41,150 nucleotides of DNA from JBGSUZ01 sp043770095 (lineage in GTDB: Bacteria; Bacillota; Clostridia; Peptostreptococcales; Acidaminobacteraceae). The DNA lies in the NCBI GenBank assembly GCA_043770095.1, contig JAYVIR010000109.1:1-41150 (forward strand). The letters run 5' to 3'. A model generated the notes under the pieces. It worked only from the letters and a program-made list of their open reading frames with translations, was not told the origin of the DNA and made no database searches. Positions 16,525 through 25,923 of the stretch are shown here, piece by piece. A program made the position numbers and the translations under genes. Within the stretch, counting starts at the first letter, position 1, and each line of letters opens with the position of its first letter.

Positions 16525-18354
16525 TTATGCGTTTTCGCAGTACCGTCTAATTTCCGCTATGAAAATTTCGCCATAAGTTTCATATTTCTTTTCACCGACG
16601 CCCTTAATTTCCAAAAATGACTCTTTCGTCTTAGGAGACTCTTCAGCCATTTCACTTAAAGTTGCATTGCTGAAAATAAGATAGGCTGGAACGTGCTTTT
16701 GATCGGCAATTTCTTTTCTGAGAACAACAAGGCACTCGTATAGCTTGTTAGATGTCTCTGAAGCGCCAGTACTGCGCTTAGTCTTCTTCGTTTTTTCCTT
16801 CTTATTTGAAAGCGTCTCTTCAATGCGATCTTGTTTTAAATAGAATTTATTTTCACCCTTTAAAATTTGCTTAGACGTATCCGTAAGCGCCAAAATAGGA
16901 TATGTACCGCCTACCATTTCAATATAGCCTTGAGCAATCAAATGCATGATAATTTCTTTAAGAATGCCGTCTGAATGATCGGCCATAATCCCATAGGTAG
17001 ATTGCTGATCTAAATTCCAATCTAATAGCTTCTTGTCTTTTGAACCTCTCAGCACTTTGATAATGGTTCCCGAACCATAGCGTTGATTGGTTCTAAAAAT
17101 ACACGACATTATCTTTTGCGCCTCAATGGTCATGTCCACCAAGGTGGATTCATTTAAGCAATTGCTGCACTTTGCGCAGTTCTTTTTTTGACTGTTTTCT
17201 CCAAAGTATTGTAAGATTTCAGCCCTAAGACAATCATGCGTATGACAATAATTTACAAGCGTTTGCAAATTGCTATGCATCAAACGGTCGCGGTCGACAC
17301 TGCCCGTATCTGAATTGGTGGCAATCATGAGTTTTTGCTTTACAATATCGGCTGGTGAATAGAGCAAAATACATTCACTCTCATCGCCATCTCTGCCCGC
17401 TCTGCCGGCCTCTTGATAGTAGGCTTCCATATTTTTAGGCATATTGTAGTGGATTACAAAACGCACATCGGGCTTATCAATGCCCATCCCAAACGCATTG
17501 GTCGCCACAATAATCTTTGTCCGATCGAACATAAAGTTTTCCTGAACCCTATTGCGATGCTCGTTTTCAAACCCTGCATGATAAGCCTCTACTGAATACC
17601 CTTTCTTTTGAAGTTCCTTGGTCAAAGAGTCTACGCTTTTGCGTGTCGCGCAGAAAATAATGCCCGAAGGGTCTGTCGTTAAATTTTCCAAGTATTGAAC
17701 CACGTATTTGGTTTTGTTTTGAGGTTTTGCCACCTTATAGAGTAAATTTGGACGATCAAAACCTGTCACAACTTCATAAGGGTATCTCAGTTCTAAAAGT
17801 TCTTTGATCTCGTCTTTCACAAACTCTGTCGCGGTTGCTGTAAATGCAGCAACGCAAGGTCTTGGGTATAGTCTTTTAATAAATTTTGGAATTTCTTTGT
17901 AACTCGGTCTAAAGTCATGGCCCCATTGACTGATACAATGGGCTTCATCGATTGCGACCAGGGTTATATTCAGCTCTGTGACCAATTCCTGAAAGTCCCT
18001 TGCGTTCAGGCGCTCGGGTGCAACGTAGCAAAGTTTGTATTCTCCATTTTTAATGGCCCTCACACGCTTTGCAAGTTCTGCCCCCGTTAAAGAACTGTTA
18101 ATATAAGTCGATGGTATGGCATTTTCATTGAGTCCGTCAACTTGGTCTTTCATGAGTGAAATAAGCGGTGAGATGACAAGTGTAATGCCATCGGATAATA
18201 GTGCTGGCAATTGATAGCAAAGCGATTTACCCCCACCCGTCGGCATAAGCCCAAGGACGTCTCTTCCCAGTAAAATTTGGTCAATTAAGCCCTCTTGCCC
18301 TTCGCGAAAGGCAGAAAAGCCAAAGTATTTTTTTAATGCATCATATTTTTCCAT
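16525..18354 (-). CDS. recQ: ATP-dependent DNA helicase RecQ
   Basis: A 3'-5' helicase acting in recombination repair and fork restart. It is 609 aa, the usual RecQ length. Walker A TGGGKS is near residue 40, DEAHCISQWGHDFRPSY near 136, and the helicase C half has HYNMPKNMEAYYQEAGRAGRDG. The RQC zinc site has four cysteines (CRAEILQYF ... CAKCSNC, near 375-398), followed by a winged helix. The HRDC domain is at the C-terminus (about 525-600, ending IKGVGEKKYETYGE). A promoter TTGGCT-N17-TAAGAT lies at 18428-18400, and AGAGGAAATT precedes the ATG. TopB in the same window is its common functional partner, although the two genes are not adjacent. Confidence 0.96.
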   Translation of the reverse strand: MEKYDALKKYFGFSAFREGQEGLIDQILLGRDVLGLMPTGGGKSLCYQLPALLSDGITLVISPLISLMKDQVDGLNENAIPSTYINSSLTGAELAKRVRAIKNGEYKLCYVAPERLNARDFQELVTELNITLVAIDEAHCISQWGHDFRPSYKEIPKFIKRLYPRPCVAAFTATATEFVKDEIKELLELRYPYEVVTGFDRPNLLYKVAKPQNKTKYVVQYLENLTTDPSGIIFCATRKSVDSLTKELQKKGYSVEAYHAGFENEHRNRVQENFMFDRTKIIVATNAFGMGIDKPDVRFVIHYNMPKNMEAYYQEAGRAGRDGDESECILLYSPADIVKQKLMIATNSDTGSVDRDRLMHSNLQTLVNYCHTHDCLRAEILQYFGENSQKKNCAKCSNCLNESTLVDMTIEAQKIMSCIFRTNQRYGSGTIIKVLRGSKDKKLLDWNLDQQSTYGIMADHSDGILKEIIMHLIAQGYIEMVGGTYPILALTDTSKQILKGENKFYLKQDRIEETLSNKKEKTKKTKRSTGASETSNKLYECLVVLRKEIADQKHVPAYLIFSNATLSEMAEESPKTKESFLEIKGVGEKKYETYGEIFIAEIRRYCENA

Positions 18355-18399
18355 AATTTCCTCTTTATCTTCCGTTTGATCCAGTTTAATACTCTACTT

Positions 18400-18428
18400 A
18401 TCTTACTCGCTTTTGACGAATAAGCCAA
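18400..18428 (-). promoter_or_regulatory. recQ promoter
   Basis: On the minus strand TTGGCT (18428-18423), a 17-nt spacer and TAAGAT (18405-18400) fit a sigma-A promoter and lie 46 bases upstream of the recQ ATG. Confidence 0.6.
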
Positions 18429-18530
18429 TAGGAGACAACGCGGTATTCGAGACCCATTTAAAACCCAATAAAATGCCCAATTCGCCCATTATTCAAACAT
18501 TAACCCCTAAAGGCCTAATGAAATTTAATT

Positions 18531-18559
18531 TTAAACATGGCATCATTTTTGCATATAAC
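18531..18559 (+). promoter_or_regulatory. Promoter of the cyanophycinase-like gene
   Basis: TTAAAC (18531-18536), 17-nt spacer, TATAAC (18554-18559), placed about 30 bases before the ATG. Each box is a partial match to consensus. Confidence 0.5.
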
Positions 18560-18589
18560 CTCTATATCAACTAATAAGGGGGAAATACA

Positions 18590-19963
18590 ATGATTAAAAA
18601 GTTCTTATCTTTAAGCTTGGCTTTAAGCCTTGTCCTTTCAAGCGTACCATTTAGCTACGCTGAGGCTACAGCACTCACAGCAACGCCTACAAATAAGGGA
18701 AGCCTCGTTATTGTCGGTGGAGCACTTGGCAGTACAAATGAATCTGTGTATAACAAATACATTGCGCTAGCAGGTGGTAAAACTAATGCAAAAATAGGCA
18801 TTATCCCTGCAGCTAGCGGAAATTTAAAAAGTTCGAATAACTTTAAGAAAGATTTGATTGGCTACGGTGTTCCAGAATCTCAAATCAAGATTCTCGAAAT
18901 TGCTGTCGTTGATGACTCCAAAACAAAAGATGTGGATGAATCCAAATGGATTGAAAATGCGAATAAAGTTGAAATGGCCACTCAAATCAAAGATTTAAAT
19001 GCCATTTGGTTTGTCGGAGGCGATCAAACGAGAATTACAAAAGCGATGCTCAAAACTGACGGCAGCCAAACGCTTGCATTAAAAGCAATATGGGAACTAT
19101 ACCAAAACGGTGGCGTCATAGGCGGTTCTAGTGCTGGTGCGGCAATTATGAGCAACCCGATGATTGCTGGCGGCAATAGCCTCGGTGCAATCAATAGCGG
19201 TTTCACCACTAAATATGTGGATGAAAATGACCAATTAAATGGTCCCGTCTATTTGGAAAAAGGCCTTGGATTTTTCCCATACAGCATTGTTGATCAGCAT
19301 TTTGATGCAAGAGCCAGACTTGGAAGACTTACGGCTGCTTCATGGGAGTATAAAAAGCTTTCAACAAAAGCGTATGGCGTTGACGAAAATACAGCTATGA
19401 TTTTTAACGAAGCGACAAAATTGATTGAAGTTGCTGGTGCTGGTGGTGTTACTGTCATCAATGTGGCAAATGCAATAAAGGACAATAATCTTAAGCAACT
19501 TGCCATTAAAAATGTTTCGTTAAGCTTCCTTTCTCCTGGAGACCAGTACAATATCGAAACTGGTAAATTAACGATCAGCACTAGCAAAGATGAAACAAAT
19601 GGCTACGAATATTACGACCTTAGGGGTCCCATTGTAAACACTGGCGTTCTTAGTGGATACAATACAGTGAAGAACTTTATCGCCTATAACTTAATTGACA
19701 ATGCTGGTGCCAAAGAAATCAAAAGTTACTGTTTTGATGACAAAGGTCTCGGCGCAGAATTAATCTTCAGCAAAACAGCAACAACAAAAGGTTGGTGGGG
19801 CTATCAAAGTGGAAATATGGACAGCTACTCAGCTGATCAAGTCAACTTTGAAATTAAACCGATTCAAGTGACCATCAAAGCAATAACGCCTGCTTCGACA
19901 ACTACAAAGCCAGTTATTAAACCTGTTGCTAAACCTGTTGTACTTCCAGCTGTAAAAAAATAA
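18590..19963 (+). CDS. Secreted cyanophycinase-like peptidase (family S51)
   Basis: A serine peptidase predicted to cleave beta-aspartyl-arginine bonds, as cyanophycinases do. An N-terminal signal peptide (MIKKFLSLSLALSLVLSS, then YAEA) shows export. The S51 core follows: VIVGGALG, WFVGGDQTRI, the nucleophile elbow GGSSAGA with Ser181, and VDQHFDARARLGRL with a candidate catalytic His near 236. The 457-aa protein is longer than intracellular cyanophycinase; the extra C-terminal part ends in a low-complexity KPVIKPVAKPVV-type tail. Export suggests scavenging of external polymer or peptides. No cyanophycin synthetase or isoaspartyl dipeptidase gene is nearby. GGGGG precedes the ATG. The substrate is inferred from family only. 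Confidence 0.88.
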   Translation: MIKKFLSLSLALSLVLSSVPFSYAEATALTATPTNKGSLVIVGGALGSTNESVYNKYIALAGGKTNAKIGIIPAASGNLKSSNNFKKDLIGYGVPESQIKILEIAVVDDSKTKDVDESKWIENANKVEMATQIKDLNAIWFVGGDQTRITKAMLKTDGSQTLALKAIWELYQNGGVIGGSSAGAAIMSNPMIAGGNSLGAINSGFTTKYVDENDQLNGPVYLEKGLGFFPYSIVDQHFDARARLGRLTAASWEYKKLSTKAYGVDENTAMIFNEATKLIEVAGAGGVTVINVANAIKDNNLKQLAIKNVSLSFLSPGDQYNIETGKLTISTSKDETNGYEYYDLRGPIVNTGVLSGYNTVKNFIAYNLIDNAGAKEIKSYCFDDKGLGAELIFSKTATTKGWWGYQSGNMDSYSADQVNFEIKPIQVTIKAITPASTTTKPVIKPVAKPVVLPAVKK

Positions 19964-20028
19964 ATGAATTTTAGACTTTAAGGACATTAAATAAATTCGC
20001 AAAATAGATGACTTAAAAATCTTCTATA

Positions 20029-20065
20029 AAAAATGACATCAGATTCATAATCTGATGTCATTTTT
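20029..20065 (+). terminator. Bidirectional terminator between cyanophycinase and metH
   Basis: A perfect 16-bp stem, AAAAATGACATCAGAT (20029-20044), loop TCATA, ATCTGATGTCATTTTT (20050-20065). A/T runs on both sides allow termination of both convergent transcripts. Confidence 0.92.
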
Positions 20066-20099
20066 GCGCGTTGGCTATTACTTCAACACGAATTACAGT

Positions 20100-23000
20100 C
20101 TAATATTTAATCCGAGTCCCAATGCGCTTTTCCACCAACGCTTTTTCTAACCCAATTTTCTCGCTATAGTTTTCCACTTGATCTTCTCCAATATGGTAAA
20201 GGTCAAAATATTTTGCCGATGGATGTGCAAAATATAAACCGCAGACACTGCTTGCTGGTGTCATCATAAAGGAATCTGTAAGCTCAATCCCTACGCGACT
20301 TTCAACCTCTAACAAATCAAACAGCTTGCGCTTTTCGCTGTGGTCAATCAAAGACGGATAGCCGATTGCAGGGCGAATACCTCTGTATTTCGCCTTATGA
20401 ATGGCTTCCATGGTTAGGTCTTCCTCTGGTGCATAACCCCATAAGTCGGTGCGAACCATCTCGTGCAATTTTTCTGCAAAAGCTTCTGCCAAGCGATCTG
20501 CCAAAGTCTTTATAATCAGCGCACTGTAACTGTCGCCCTCTTCTTCAAATTGCTTTGCAAGAGCTTCTACGCCAAGTCCCGCGGTTACTGCGAATGCGCC
20601 GATGTAGTCCGTCGTTTCCTCATTTTCATCCGCAATAAAATCGGCTAAACTCAAATAGTCGCTGCCTGATTTTTGCTGTCTGAAGGTATTGAAAACAAGA
20701 GGCAATTCACCCTGAATGGCTATGCCTTCGCCTTTTCTTTGGCAAGGGAATATGCCTACGACGCCCCTAATCGTCAATTGCTCTTTTAGTTGTTCTAAGA
20801 GTTGATTGGCGTCGGCAAAGAGTTTTCTTGCTTCTTCAGCCGATATGGCATCTGCCGCATCGCTCAAAATGGCTGGATAAGGTTTCTTGAACTCCCAAGC
20901 CGTAAAGAAGAACGTCCAGTCGATGTAAGGAATCAAATCGTTAACCGTCACCCAATCGACAGTCTTTATGCCTATGAATTTTGGTTTTGTAATGGTCCTT
21001 TCGTCAAAAATTAAGCTTGGTGTGTTCGCACGCGCAAATTCTAATGTGTCCAGTCGGCTTTGATGGTTTTTTGACAGTTCGCACACCTGCTCGTAACCTT
21101 CGTATACCTCTTTTAAGAAATTTGCCTTATCCTTTATGCTTAACAAATTTTTCGCACATGTCACGGCGTTTGGCGCGTCTGTGGAATAGACCACGCCACC
21201 TTTGTAGCAAGGGGCAATTTTAAGCGCTGTGTGAAGTTTAGAGGTTGTCGCGCCGCCAATAATCAGCGGAATCTTAAACCCTCTCACCTGCATCTGCTCT
21301 GCTACGTGCACCATTTCGTCCAAAGAAGGCGTAATCAAACCGCTGAGCCCGATCAGGTCAACCTTTTCACGAAGCGCTGTTTCTAATATTTCCTCAGCAG
21401 ACACCATGATGCCTAAATCTATGACTTCAAAATTATTGCACTGAAGAACAATGCTCACAATGTTTTTCCCAATATCGTGCACATCACCTTTAACGGTTGC
21501 GAGTAAAATTTTTCCGGCGCTTGTTTGCTTTGAGTTTGAAGATTCGGCTTCAATATAAGGCATCAGATGCCCAACAGCTTTCTTCATGACTCTGGCGCTC
21601 TTAACGACCTGCGGGAGGAACATCTTGCCGTCTCCAAACAAATCTCCGACCGCTCTCATCCCATTCATCAGTGGCCCTTCTATGATTTCTAAGGCAGTAG
21701 GAATGGTTTCTCTCGCCTCGGCTAAATCTGTCTCTAAAAATTCGGTAATGCCCCTCATTAAAGCTATTTTCAGACGTTCTTCGCAGCTGCCAAGTCTCCA
21801 TGCTTGTACCTGTTCGACCTTCTCGGCTTGCTCACCGTTCATGCCTTGTGCAAAAGCAATCAAGTCGTCTGTCGCTTCTGGGAATCTATCGAATATCACA
21901 TCTTCCACCTTTATTAGCAGTTCAGGATTGACATCATCATAAATTTGGATCATCCCAGGGTTTAGGATCGCCATATCCAGACCTGCTTTGATGGCGTGGT
22001 AAAGGAAGGCTGAGTGCATGGCTTCGCGAACGGGATTGTTGCCTCTAAAAGAGAATGACAGATTGCTAAGACCGCCGCTCGTTTTGGCATAAGGCAAGTT
22101 TTCCTTCACCCAAGCAACCGCCTGAATAAAATCTAAGGCATATCGGCTGTGTTCTTCAAGTCCTGTACCGATGGCTAAAATGTTGCAGTCGAAAATAATG
22201 TCTCCGGGCGCAAATTTGACGATATTCACTAGCAAATCATACGCACGCTTGCAAATGGCAATTTTCTGGTCAAAGTTATCCGCCTGTCCCTTTTCGTCGA
22301 ACGCCATGACAACTACCGCTGCGCCGTAACGCTTGATCTGAGTGGCTTGGTATAAAAATTCATCCTCTCCATTTTTCATGCTGATAGAATTGACCACGCA
22401 CTTGCCTTGAATCGATTTTAGACCTGTTTCGAGCACTTCCCACTTGGAGGAGTCGATCATCACGGGTACTTTTGAAATGTCTGGCTCAGAAGAAATCAAC
22501 CTTAAGAAAATTTCCATTTCTTTGGCGCTGTCCAGTAGCCCGTCGTCAAAATTGACGTCTATGATTTGTCCGCCATTTTCAACCTGATCTAGTGCGATGG
22601 CTAATGCCTCTTCGTATTTGCCTTCTCGGATTAAACGGGCAAACTTAATCGACCCCGAAACGTTGGTGCGCTCCCCTATGTTGATAAAATTCGATTTTTT
22701 GTCAATTTTCAGCGTCTCAAGACCTGCTAAAACGGTGGTTGGCGATAAGTTAGGCGCTATTCTCGGTGTTTTGCCCCTTGCCACATCAGCAATCGCTTTG
22801 ATGTGCTCGGGCGTCGTACCGCAGCAACCTCCAATGATGTTTACTGCACCGTTTTCAATCAATTCATTTAAGTAACTTGCTGTTAATTTTGGAATCTCGT
22901 CATAAAACCCAAGTTGGTTTGGCAGTCCCGCATTGGGATAAACACTGATGAGCAGTGGGCTCATTTTAGCCAACTCCTGAATAAAACTTGCCAAATGCTT

Positions 23001-23780
23001 TGCGCCAAAGCCGCAGTTAAGGCCGATGCTAATGACGTGCTCCGATTTCATGGACGCAACAAACGCGCCAAGCGTTTGTCCTGAAAGCGTTCTACCGCTT
23101 TTGTCGGTTAAGGTGCCCGAAATCATAATAGGCAGTGGTCTTCCAATTTCTTCAAAGACTTCTTCAGCCGCAAACAAAGCCGCTCTTGCGTTTAAAGAAT
23201 CAAAAATGGTTTCAATCAAAAGCAAGTCTACTCCACCTTCTATTAAGGCGCTAATCTGTTCTTTATAGGCATGTTTTAAATCGTCAAAAGAGACATTTCG
23301 ATAGCCGGGATTCTCCACTTTCGGCGAAATAGACGCCGTTTTATTGGTTGGTCCAATTGACCCTGCGACAAATCTTGGCTGGTTAGGGGACTTTTTTGTA
23401 TAAGCGTCCGCACATGATCGTGCAAGTCTTGCACCTTCAAGATTGATCTGTCTCACATACCCTTCTAAAGCGTAATCTGCCTGTGATATGCGCGTCGCAT
23501 TAAAGGTATTGGTTTCAATGACGTCTGCCCCCGCTTCTAAAAAGGCTCTGTGAATTTCGCTGATTTTTTCGGGTTGTGTGAGAATCAGCAGATCATTATC
23601 CCCTTTAAGTGACTCAGGATGATTTGCAAATAATGTCCCTCTAAAGTCTGATTCCGTTAATTTTAAATTTTGAATTTCAGTGCCCATTGCCCCATCTAAA
23701 ATGATGATTTTTTCTGAAAAATACTGTTTTATCCCTTCAAATGTTCTTATCAATTTGCCGCTGCCTTCATTGCCAAACAT
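20100..23780 (-). CDS. metH: Cobalamin-dependent methionine synthase
   Basis: Transfers a methyl group from methyltetrahydrofolate to homocysteine via cobalamin in the cytoplasm. The 1226-aa protein carries all four modules. The homocysteine domain has its zinc cysteines in GLNCGFG and GGCCGTTPEH. The pterin-binding domain begins near FINIGERTNVSGS. The B12 domain has DVHDIG with axial His768 and the later GGATTS motif. The C-terminal reactivation domain binds SAM (RGIRPAIGYPS). I start at ATG 23780, which has GGAGG 9 nt upstream; earlier in-frame starts lack one. It is controlled by a SAM-I riboswitch and a consensus promoter upstream. Presence of the reactivation domain distinguishes it from truncated clostridial MetH forms. 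Confidence 0.96.
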   Translation of the reverse strand: MFGNEGSGKLIRTFEGIKQYFSEKIIILDGAMGTEIQNLKLTESDFRGTLFANHPESLKGDNDLLILTQPEKISEIHRAFLEAGADVIETNTFNATRISQADYALEGYVRQINLEGARLARSCADAYTKKSPNQPRFVAGSIGPTNKTASISPKVENPGYRNVSFDDLKHAYKEQISALIEGGVDLLLIETIFDSLNARAALFAAEEVFEEIGRPLPIMISGTLTDKSGRTLSGQTLGAFVASMKSEHVISIGLNCGFGAKHLASFIQELAKMSPLLISVYPNAGLPNQLGFYDEIPKLTASYLNELIENGAVNIIGGCCGTTPEHIKAIADVARGKTPRIAPNLSPTTVLAGLETLKIDKKSNFINIGERTNVSGSIKFARLIREGKYEEALAIALDQVENGGQIIDVNFDDGLLDSAKEMEIFLRLISSEPDISKVPVMIDSSKWEVLETGLKSIQGKCVVNSISMKNGEDEFLYQATQIKRYGAAVVVMAFDEKGQADNFDQKIAICKRAYDLLVNIVKFAPGDIIFDCNILAIGTGLEEHSRYALDFIQAVAWVKENLPYAKTSGGLSNLSFSFRGNNPVREAMHSAFLYHAIKAGLDMAILNPGMIQIYDDVNPELLIKVEDVIFDRFPEATDDLIAFAQGMNGEQAEKVEQVQAWRLGSCEERLKIALMRGITEFLETDLAEARETIPTALEIIEGPLMNGMRAVGDLFGDGKMFLPQVVKSARVMKKAVGHLMPYIEAESSNSKQTSAGKILLATVKGDVHDIGKNIVSIVLQCNNFEVIDLGIMVSAEEILETALREKVDLIGLSGLITPSLDEMVHVAEQMQVRGFKIPLIIGGATTSKLHTALKIAPCYKGGVVYSTDAPNAVTCAKNLLSIKDKANFLKEVYEGYEQVCELSKNHQSRLDTLEFARANTPSLIFDERTITKPKFIGIKTVDWVTVNDLIPYIDWTFFFTAWEFKKPYPAILSDAADAISAEEARKLFADANQLLEQLKEQLTIRGVVGIFPCQRKGEGIAIQGELPLVFNTFRQQKSGSDYLSLADFIADENEETTDYIGAFAVTAGLGVEALAKQFEEEGDSYSALIIKTLADRLAEAFAEKLHEMVRTDLWGYAPEEDLTMEAIHKAKYRGIRPAIGYPSLIDHSEKRKLFDLLEVESRVGIELTDSFMMTPASSVCGLYFAHPSAKYFDLYHIGEDQVENYSEKIGLEKALVEKRIGTRIKY

Positions 23781-23846
23781 GATTTTTTCCCTCCGTTTTT
23801 CCATTAACAAATGCTCATATTAACCATTCTCTTTTTTAATACAAAC

Positions 23847-24003
23847 AAAAAACCCCTTCTGCGCGAAAAACAGAAGAGGCTTATAAAGGTCGCCGTATTC
23901 TATCTTTCAGCTGACAAAAAACATCAACTGCAGGATTTAGCACCTTGCTTTTACGCCGGTTGCTGGGTTTCATAGGGCCAGTCCCTCCACCACTCTTGAT
24001 AGA
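23847..24003 (-). promoter_or_regulatory. SAM-I (S-box) riboswitch with terminator, metH leader
   Basis: On the minus strand the aptamer runs from 24003 to 23899. It contains P1 TCTATC/GATAGA and the conserved S-box core GAGGGACTGGCCC followed by ATGAAACCCAGCAACC. The expression platform is a terminator: CCTCTTCTG pairs with CAGAAGGGG (stem between 23878 and 23853), followed by TTTTTT (23852-23847). SAM binding is expected to favour termination and so repress metH when methionine/SAM is plentiful. The metH ATG is 67 bases further on. Confidence 0.96.
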
Positions 24004-24140
24004 TTCTATTGCAATGATCAGTTATATATGTTCAATTAAAAATTAAATTTATATAGATCAATGCGATTTAATTAAATTGATTATAGGAAAAGTTTGATGG
24101 ATTGTCAATAGAATTTTTTTTACAAGGTTAGATTCAACGA
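24004..24140 (-). promoter_or_regulatory. metH promoter, and the gap after the UbiA gene
   Basis: TTGACA (24108-24103), a 17-nt spacer and TATAAT (24085-24080) on the minus strand form a perfect sigma-A promoter. Transcription would start near 24073, giving a leader of about 290 nt that carries the riboswitch. The rest of the gap is AT-rich and I see no clear terminator for the UbiA gene. Confidence 0.92.
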
Positions 24141-25016
24141 TTAAATCAACAGCATTAAAATCAGCACTGCATGGTAACGTAGACCCACAATCGTTGTTGT
24201 TCCCATCAGCAAGCCTTTTTTCTCGCGCTGTTTCTCTGCTTTTAGCACCACTACCAATTGTCTATAAGGAAATGTCAAAATTAGCGCAATGAGTACCCAT
24301 ACGCTATAAGCACCTATTCCTGTGAGAACTGCCGACAGTAATAGCATGGACAGCATGAGGGCAACCCAAAGCTTTGATGCTTTTTCTGGTCCAAGCAAAA
24401 TCACACTGGTTTTTCTGCCTACTAGCAAATCCGCCTGCCAATCCGCAAGATTATTGGCTAGCAGCAGTCCCGAAATAAAGCATACGGTCGGCAGCGCAAT
24501 GAGTATCGTTAGTCCGTTAAAAGTACCTGACTGAATAAAAATAACCGTGGAAGTAATGCCCATACCCATGACTAAGCCCGCCGCCAGCTCACCAAAGGGC
24601 GTGTAGCAAATCGGTTTTGGTCCTGTCGAATAGGTCATTAAAACTGTCATCGCCACTGCAATGACCGCTAAAATCCACCAATTGATTGTGGCTGAAAAAT
24701 AAAATCCAATCCCAAGAGCTGCAGCGACAAAAATAAAAATGGTTTGTTTGAGCTTCAAAAGCGTCACTTCACCGCTGGCTAACGCTTTTTCGTCTGCTCT
24801 ATCGCTCTGGTCTGCCATTCGCTTATAGTCAAAATAATCGTTGATCATGTTCGTGGCGCCTTGAACGAGCATCATGCCAACGCATAGCAAAACAAAATAG
24901 AATAAGTTAAAAAAGCCGTAATGCGCATAAGCAAACGCACTCCCAAAGAAAACAGGCAGCAAAGAAGCCGAAAAGGTTTTGGGTTCTGCTAATTTAATAA
25001 GCGTTTTTAATGTCAT
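24141..25016 (-). CDS. UbiA-family prenyltransferase (MenA-like)
   Basis: An integral membrane enzyme that joins a polyprenyl diphosphate to an aromatic or related acceptor. The 291-aa protein has about eight to nine hydrophobic segments and the two Asp-rich motifs of the family: NMINDYFDYKRMAD (about 56-69) and NNLADWQADLLVGRKT. The N-terminus LAEPKTFSASLLPVFFGSAFA resembles 1,4-dihydroxy-2-naphthoate prenyltransferases (MenA). ATG 25016 has GAGG 8 nt upstream; a GTG three codons earlier overlaps that site. It follows a radical SAM gene by 34 bases and is probably co-transcribed with it. No other menaquinone genes are in the window, so the acceptor is uncertain. Confidence 0.87.
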   Translation of the reverse strand: MTLKTLIKLAEPKTFSASLLPVFFGSAFAYAHYGFFNLFYFVLLCVGMMLVQGATNMINDYFDYKRMADQSDRADEKALASGEVTLLKLKQTIFIFVAAALGIGFYFSATINWWILAVIAVAMTVLMTYSTGPKPICYTPFGELAAGLVMGMGITSTVIFIQSGTFNGLTILIALPTVCFISGLLLANNLADWQADLLVGRKTSVILLGPEKASKLWVALMLSMLLLSAVLTGIGAYSVWVLIALILTFPYRQLVVVLKAEKQREKKGLLMGTTTIVGLRYHAVLILMLLI

Positions 25017-25050
25017 GTGACACACCTCTTCATTTTATAAATTTGATAAA

Positions 25051-25923
25051 TCAATAGCGTTTGGCATAACCGCATTTTTGGCAAAGGGGTTCAACCGCTA
25101 CTCGTCTTGAAAATCCGTCAAATATTGCCGTTGCCCGTTCACTGCTCAAGATGCTTTCTAGTGGCGTATTGAAAATATTGCCTAAAGCAATGTTTCCGTC
25201 GCTGTCAAGACAACAGGGCACCACCGTACCATCGACTAAAATACCCAGTTGGTCTCTTAGACCATAACAAAAAACAGCCTGCCCCATGCTCTCTTTTTCA
25301 AGACCCGGCCATTCAAATTTCTCAGCCATGTTGATGTAAACACGTTCCCGTAGTTTGGCACTCGGTTTTTTTTCAAGCATCTCCAAAAGTGTGTTCTCAG
25401 ACATATTCAAATGCATTTCTAAGAATTGCAGAATTTCCCGATTAAACTGATTGCTCCCCTTCAGAGACTCAGAGTCCATATTCCAAAGTCGAATTGAACA
25501 AATGATGTCACTGTCATCTGCCGCTTTAGTGACAAAGTCCGTCACCTCTGTCAAATAAGTCTCCAAAGGTTTGGTGATGGTATTCGCCTCAAAACTGCTC
25601 AAAGAGATATTGACCTGTCTTAATGCGGGCGTACTTAGAAGCACTGACTTTACCTGACTTAACAGCGTCCCATTTGTGGTAATATTCACTTTCAAATTGG
25701 CTTCGTGGCACAGTTCTAAAAATCGCGCCAAATTGGGGTTTAAAAACGGCTCTCCCATTAAGTGAAAATAAACGTAGTCCGTATAATCTTTAATTTCGCT
25801 GAGAATCTTGACAAAATTAGCCTCATCCATGGTTTCGAGCTTTCTTTTGGTTTTGGGACAAAAGGAACAATCTAAATTGCAACAATTTGTAATTTCAATG
25901 TATACTTTTTTAAACCGTTTCAT
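25051..25923 (-). CDS. Radical SAM protein with SPASM-type C-terminal cluster domain
   Basis: The Fe-S cluster motif is CNLDCSFC (Cys15, Cys19, Cys22), followed by a radical SAM barrel with HLMGEPFLNP and NITTNGTLL. The C-terminal third has a Cys-rich SPASM-like region: AVFCYGLRDQLGILVDGTVVPCC, then CQKCGYAKRY at the end. Family members modify peptides or small substrates with additional 4Fe-4S clusters. At 290 aa it is a short member. The ATG lies inside the end of ytxJ (14-base overlap) with GAGG inside that gene, and the UbiA gene follows. I cannot assign a substrate; no obvious small precursor peptide gene is beside it. Confidence 0.88.
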   Translation of the reverse strand: MKRFKKVYIEITNCCNLDCSFCPKTKRKLETMDEANFVKILSEIKDYTDYVYFHLMGEPFLNPNLARFLELCHEANLKVNITTNGTLLSQVKSVLLSTPALRQVNISLSSFEANTITKPLETYLTEVTDFVTKAADDSDIICSIRLWNMDSESLKGSNQFNREILQFLEMHLNMSENTLLEMLEKKPSAKLRERVYINMAEKFEWPGLEKESMGQAVFCYGLRDQLGILVDGTVVPCCLDSDGNIALGNIFNTPLESILSSERATAIFDGFSRRVAVEPLCQKCGYAKRY

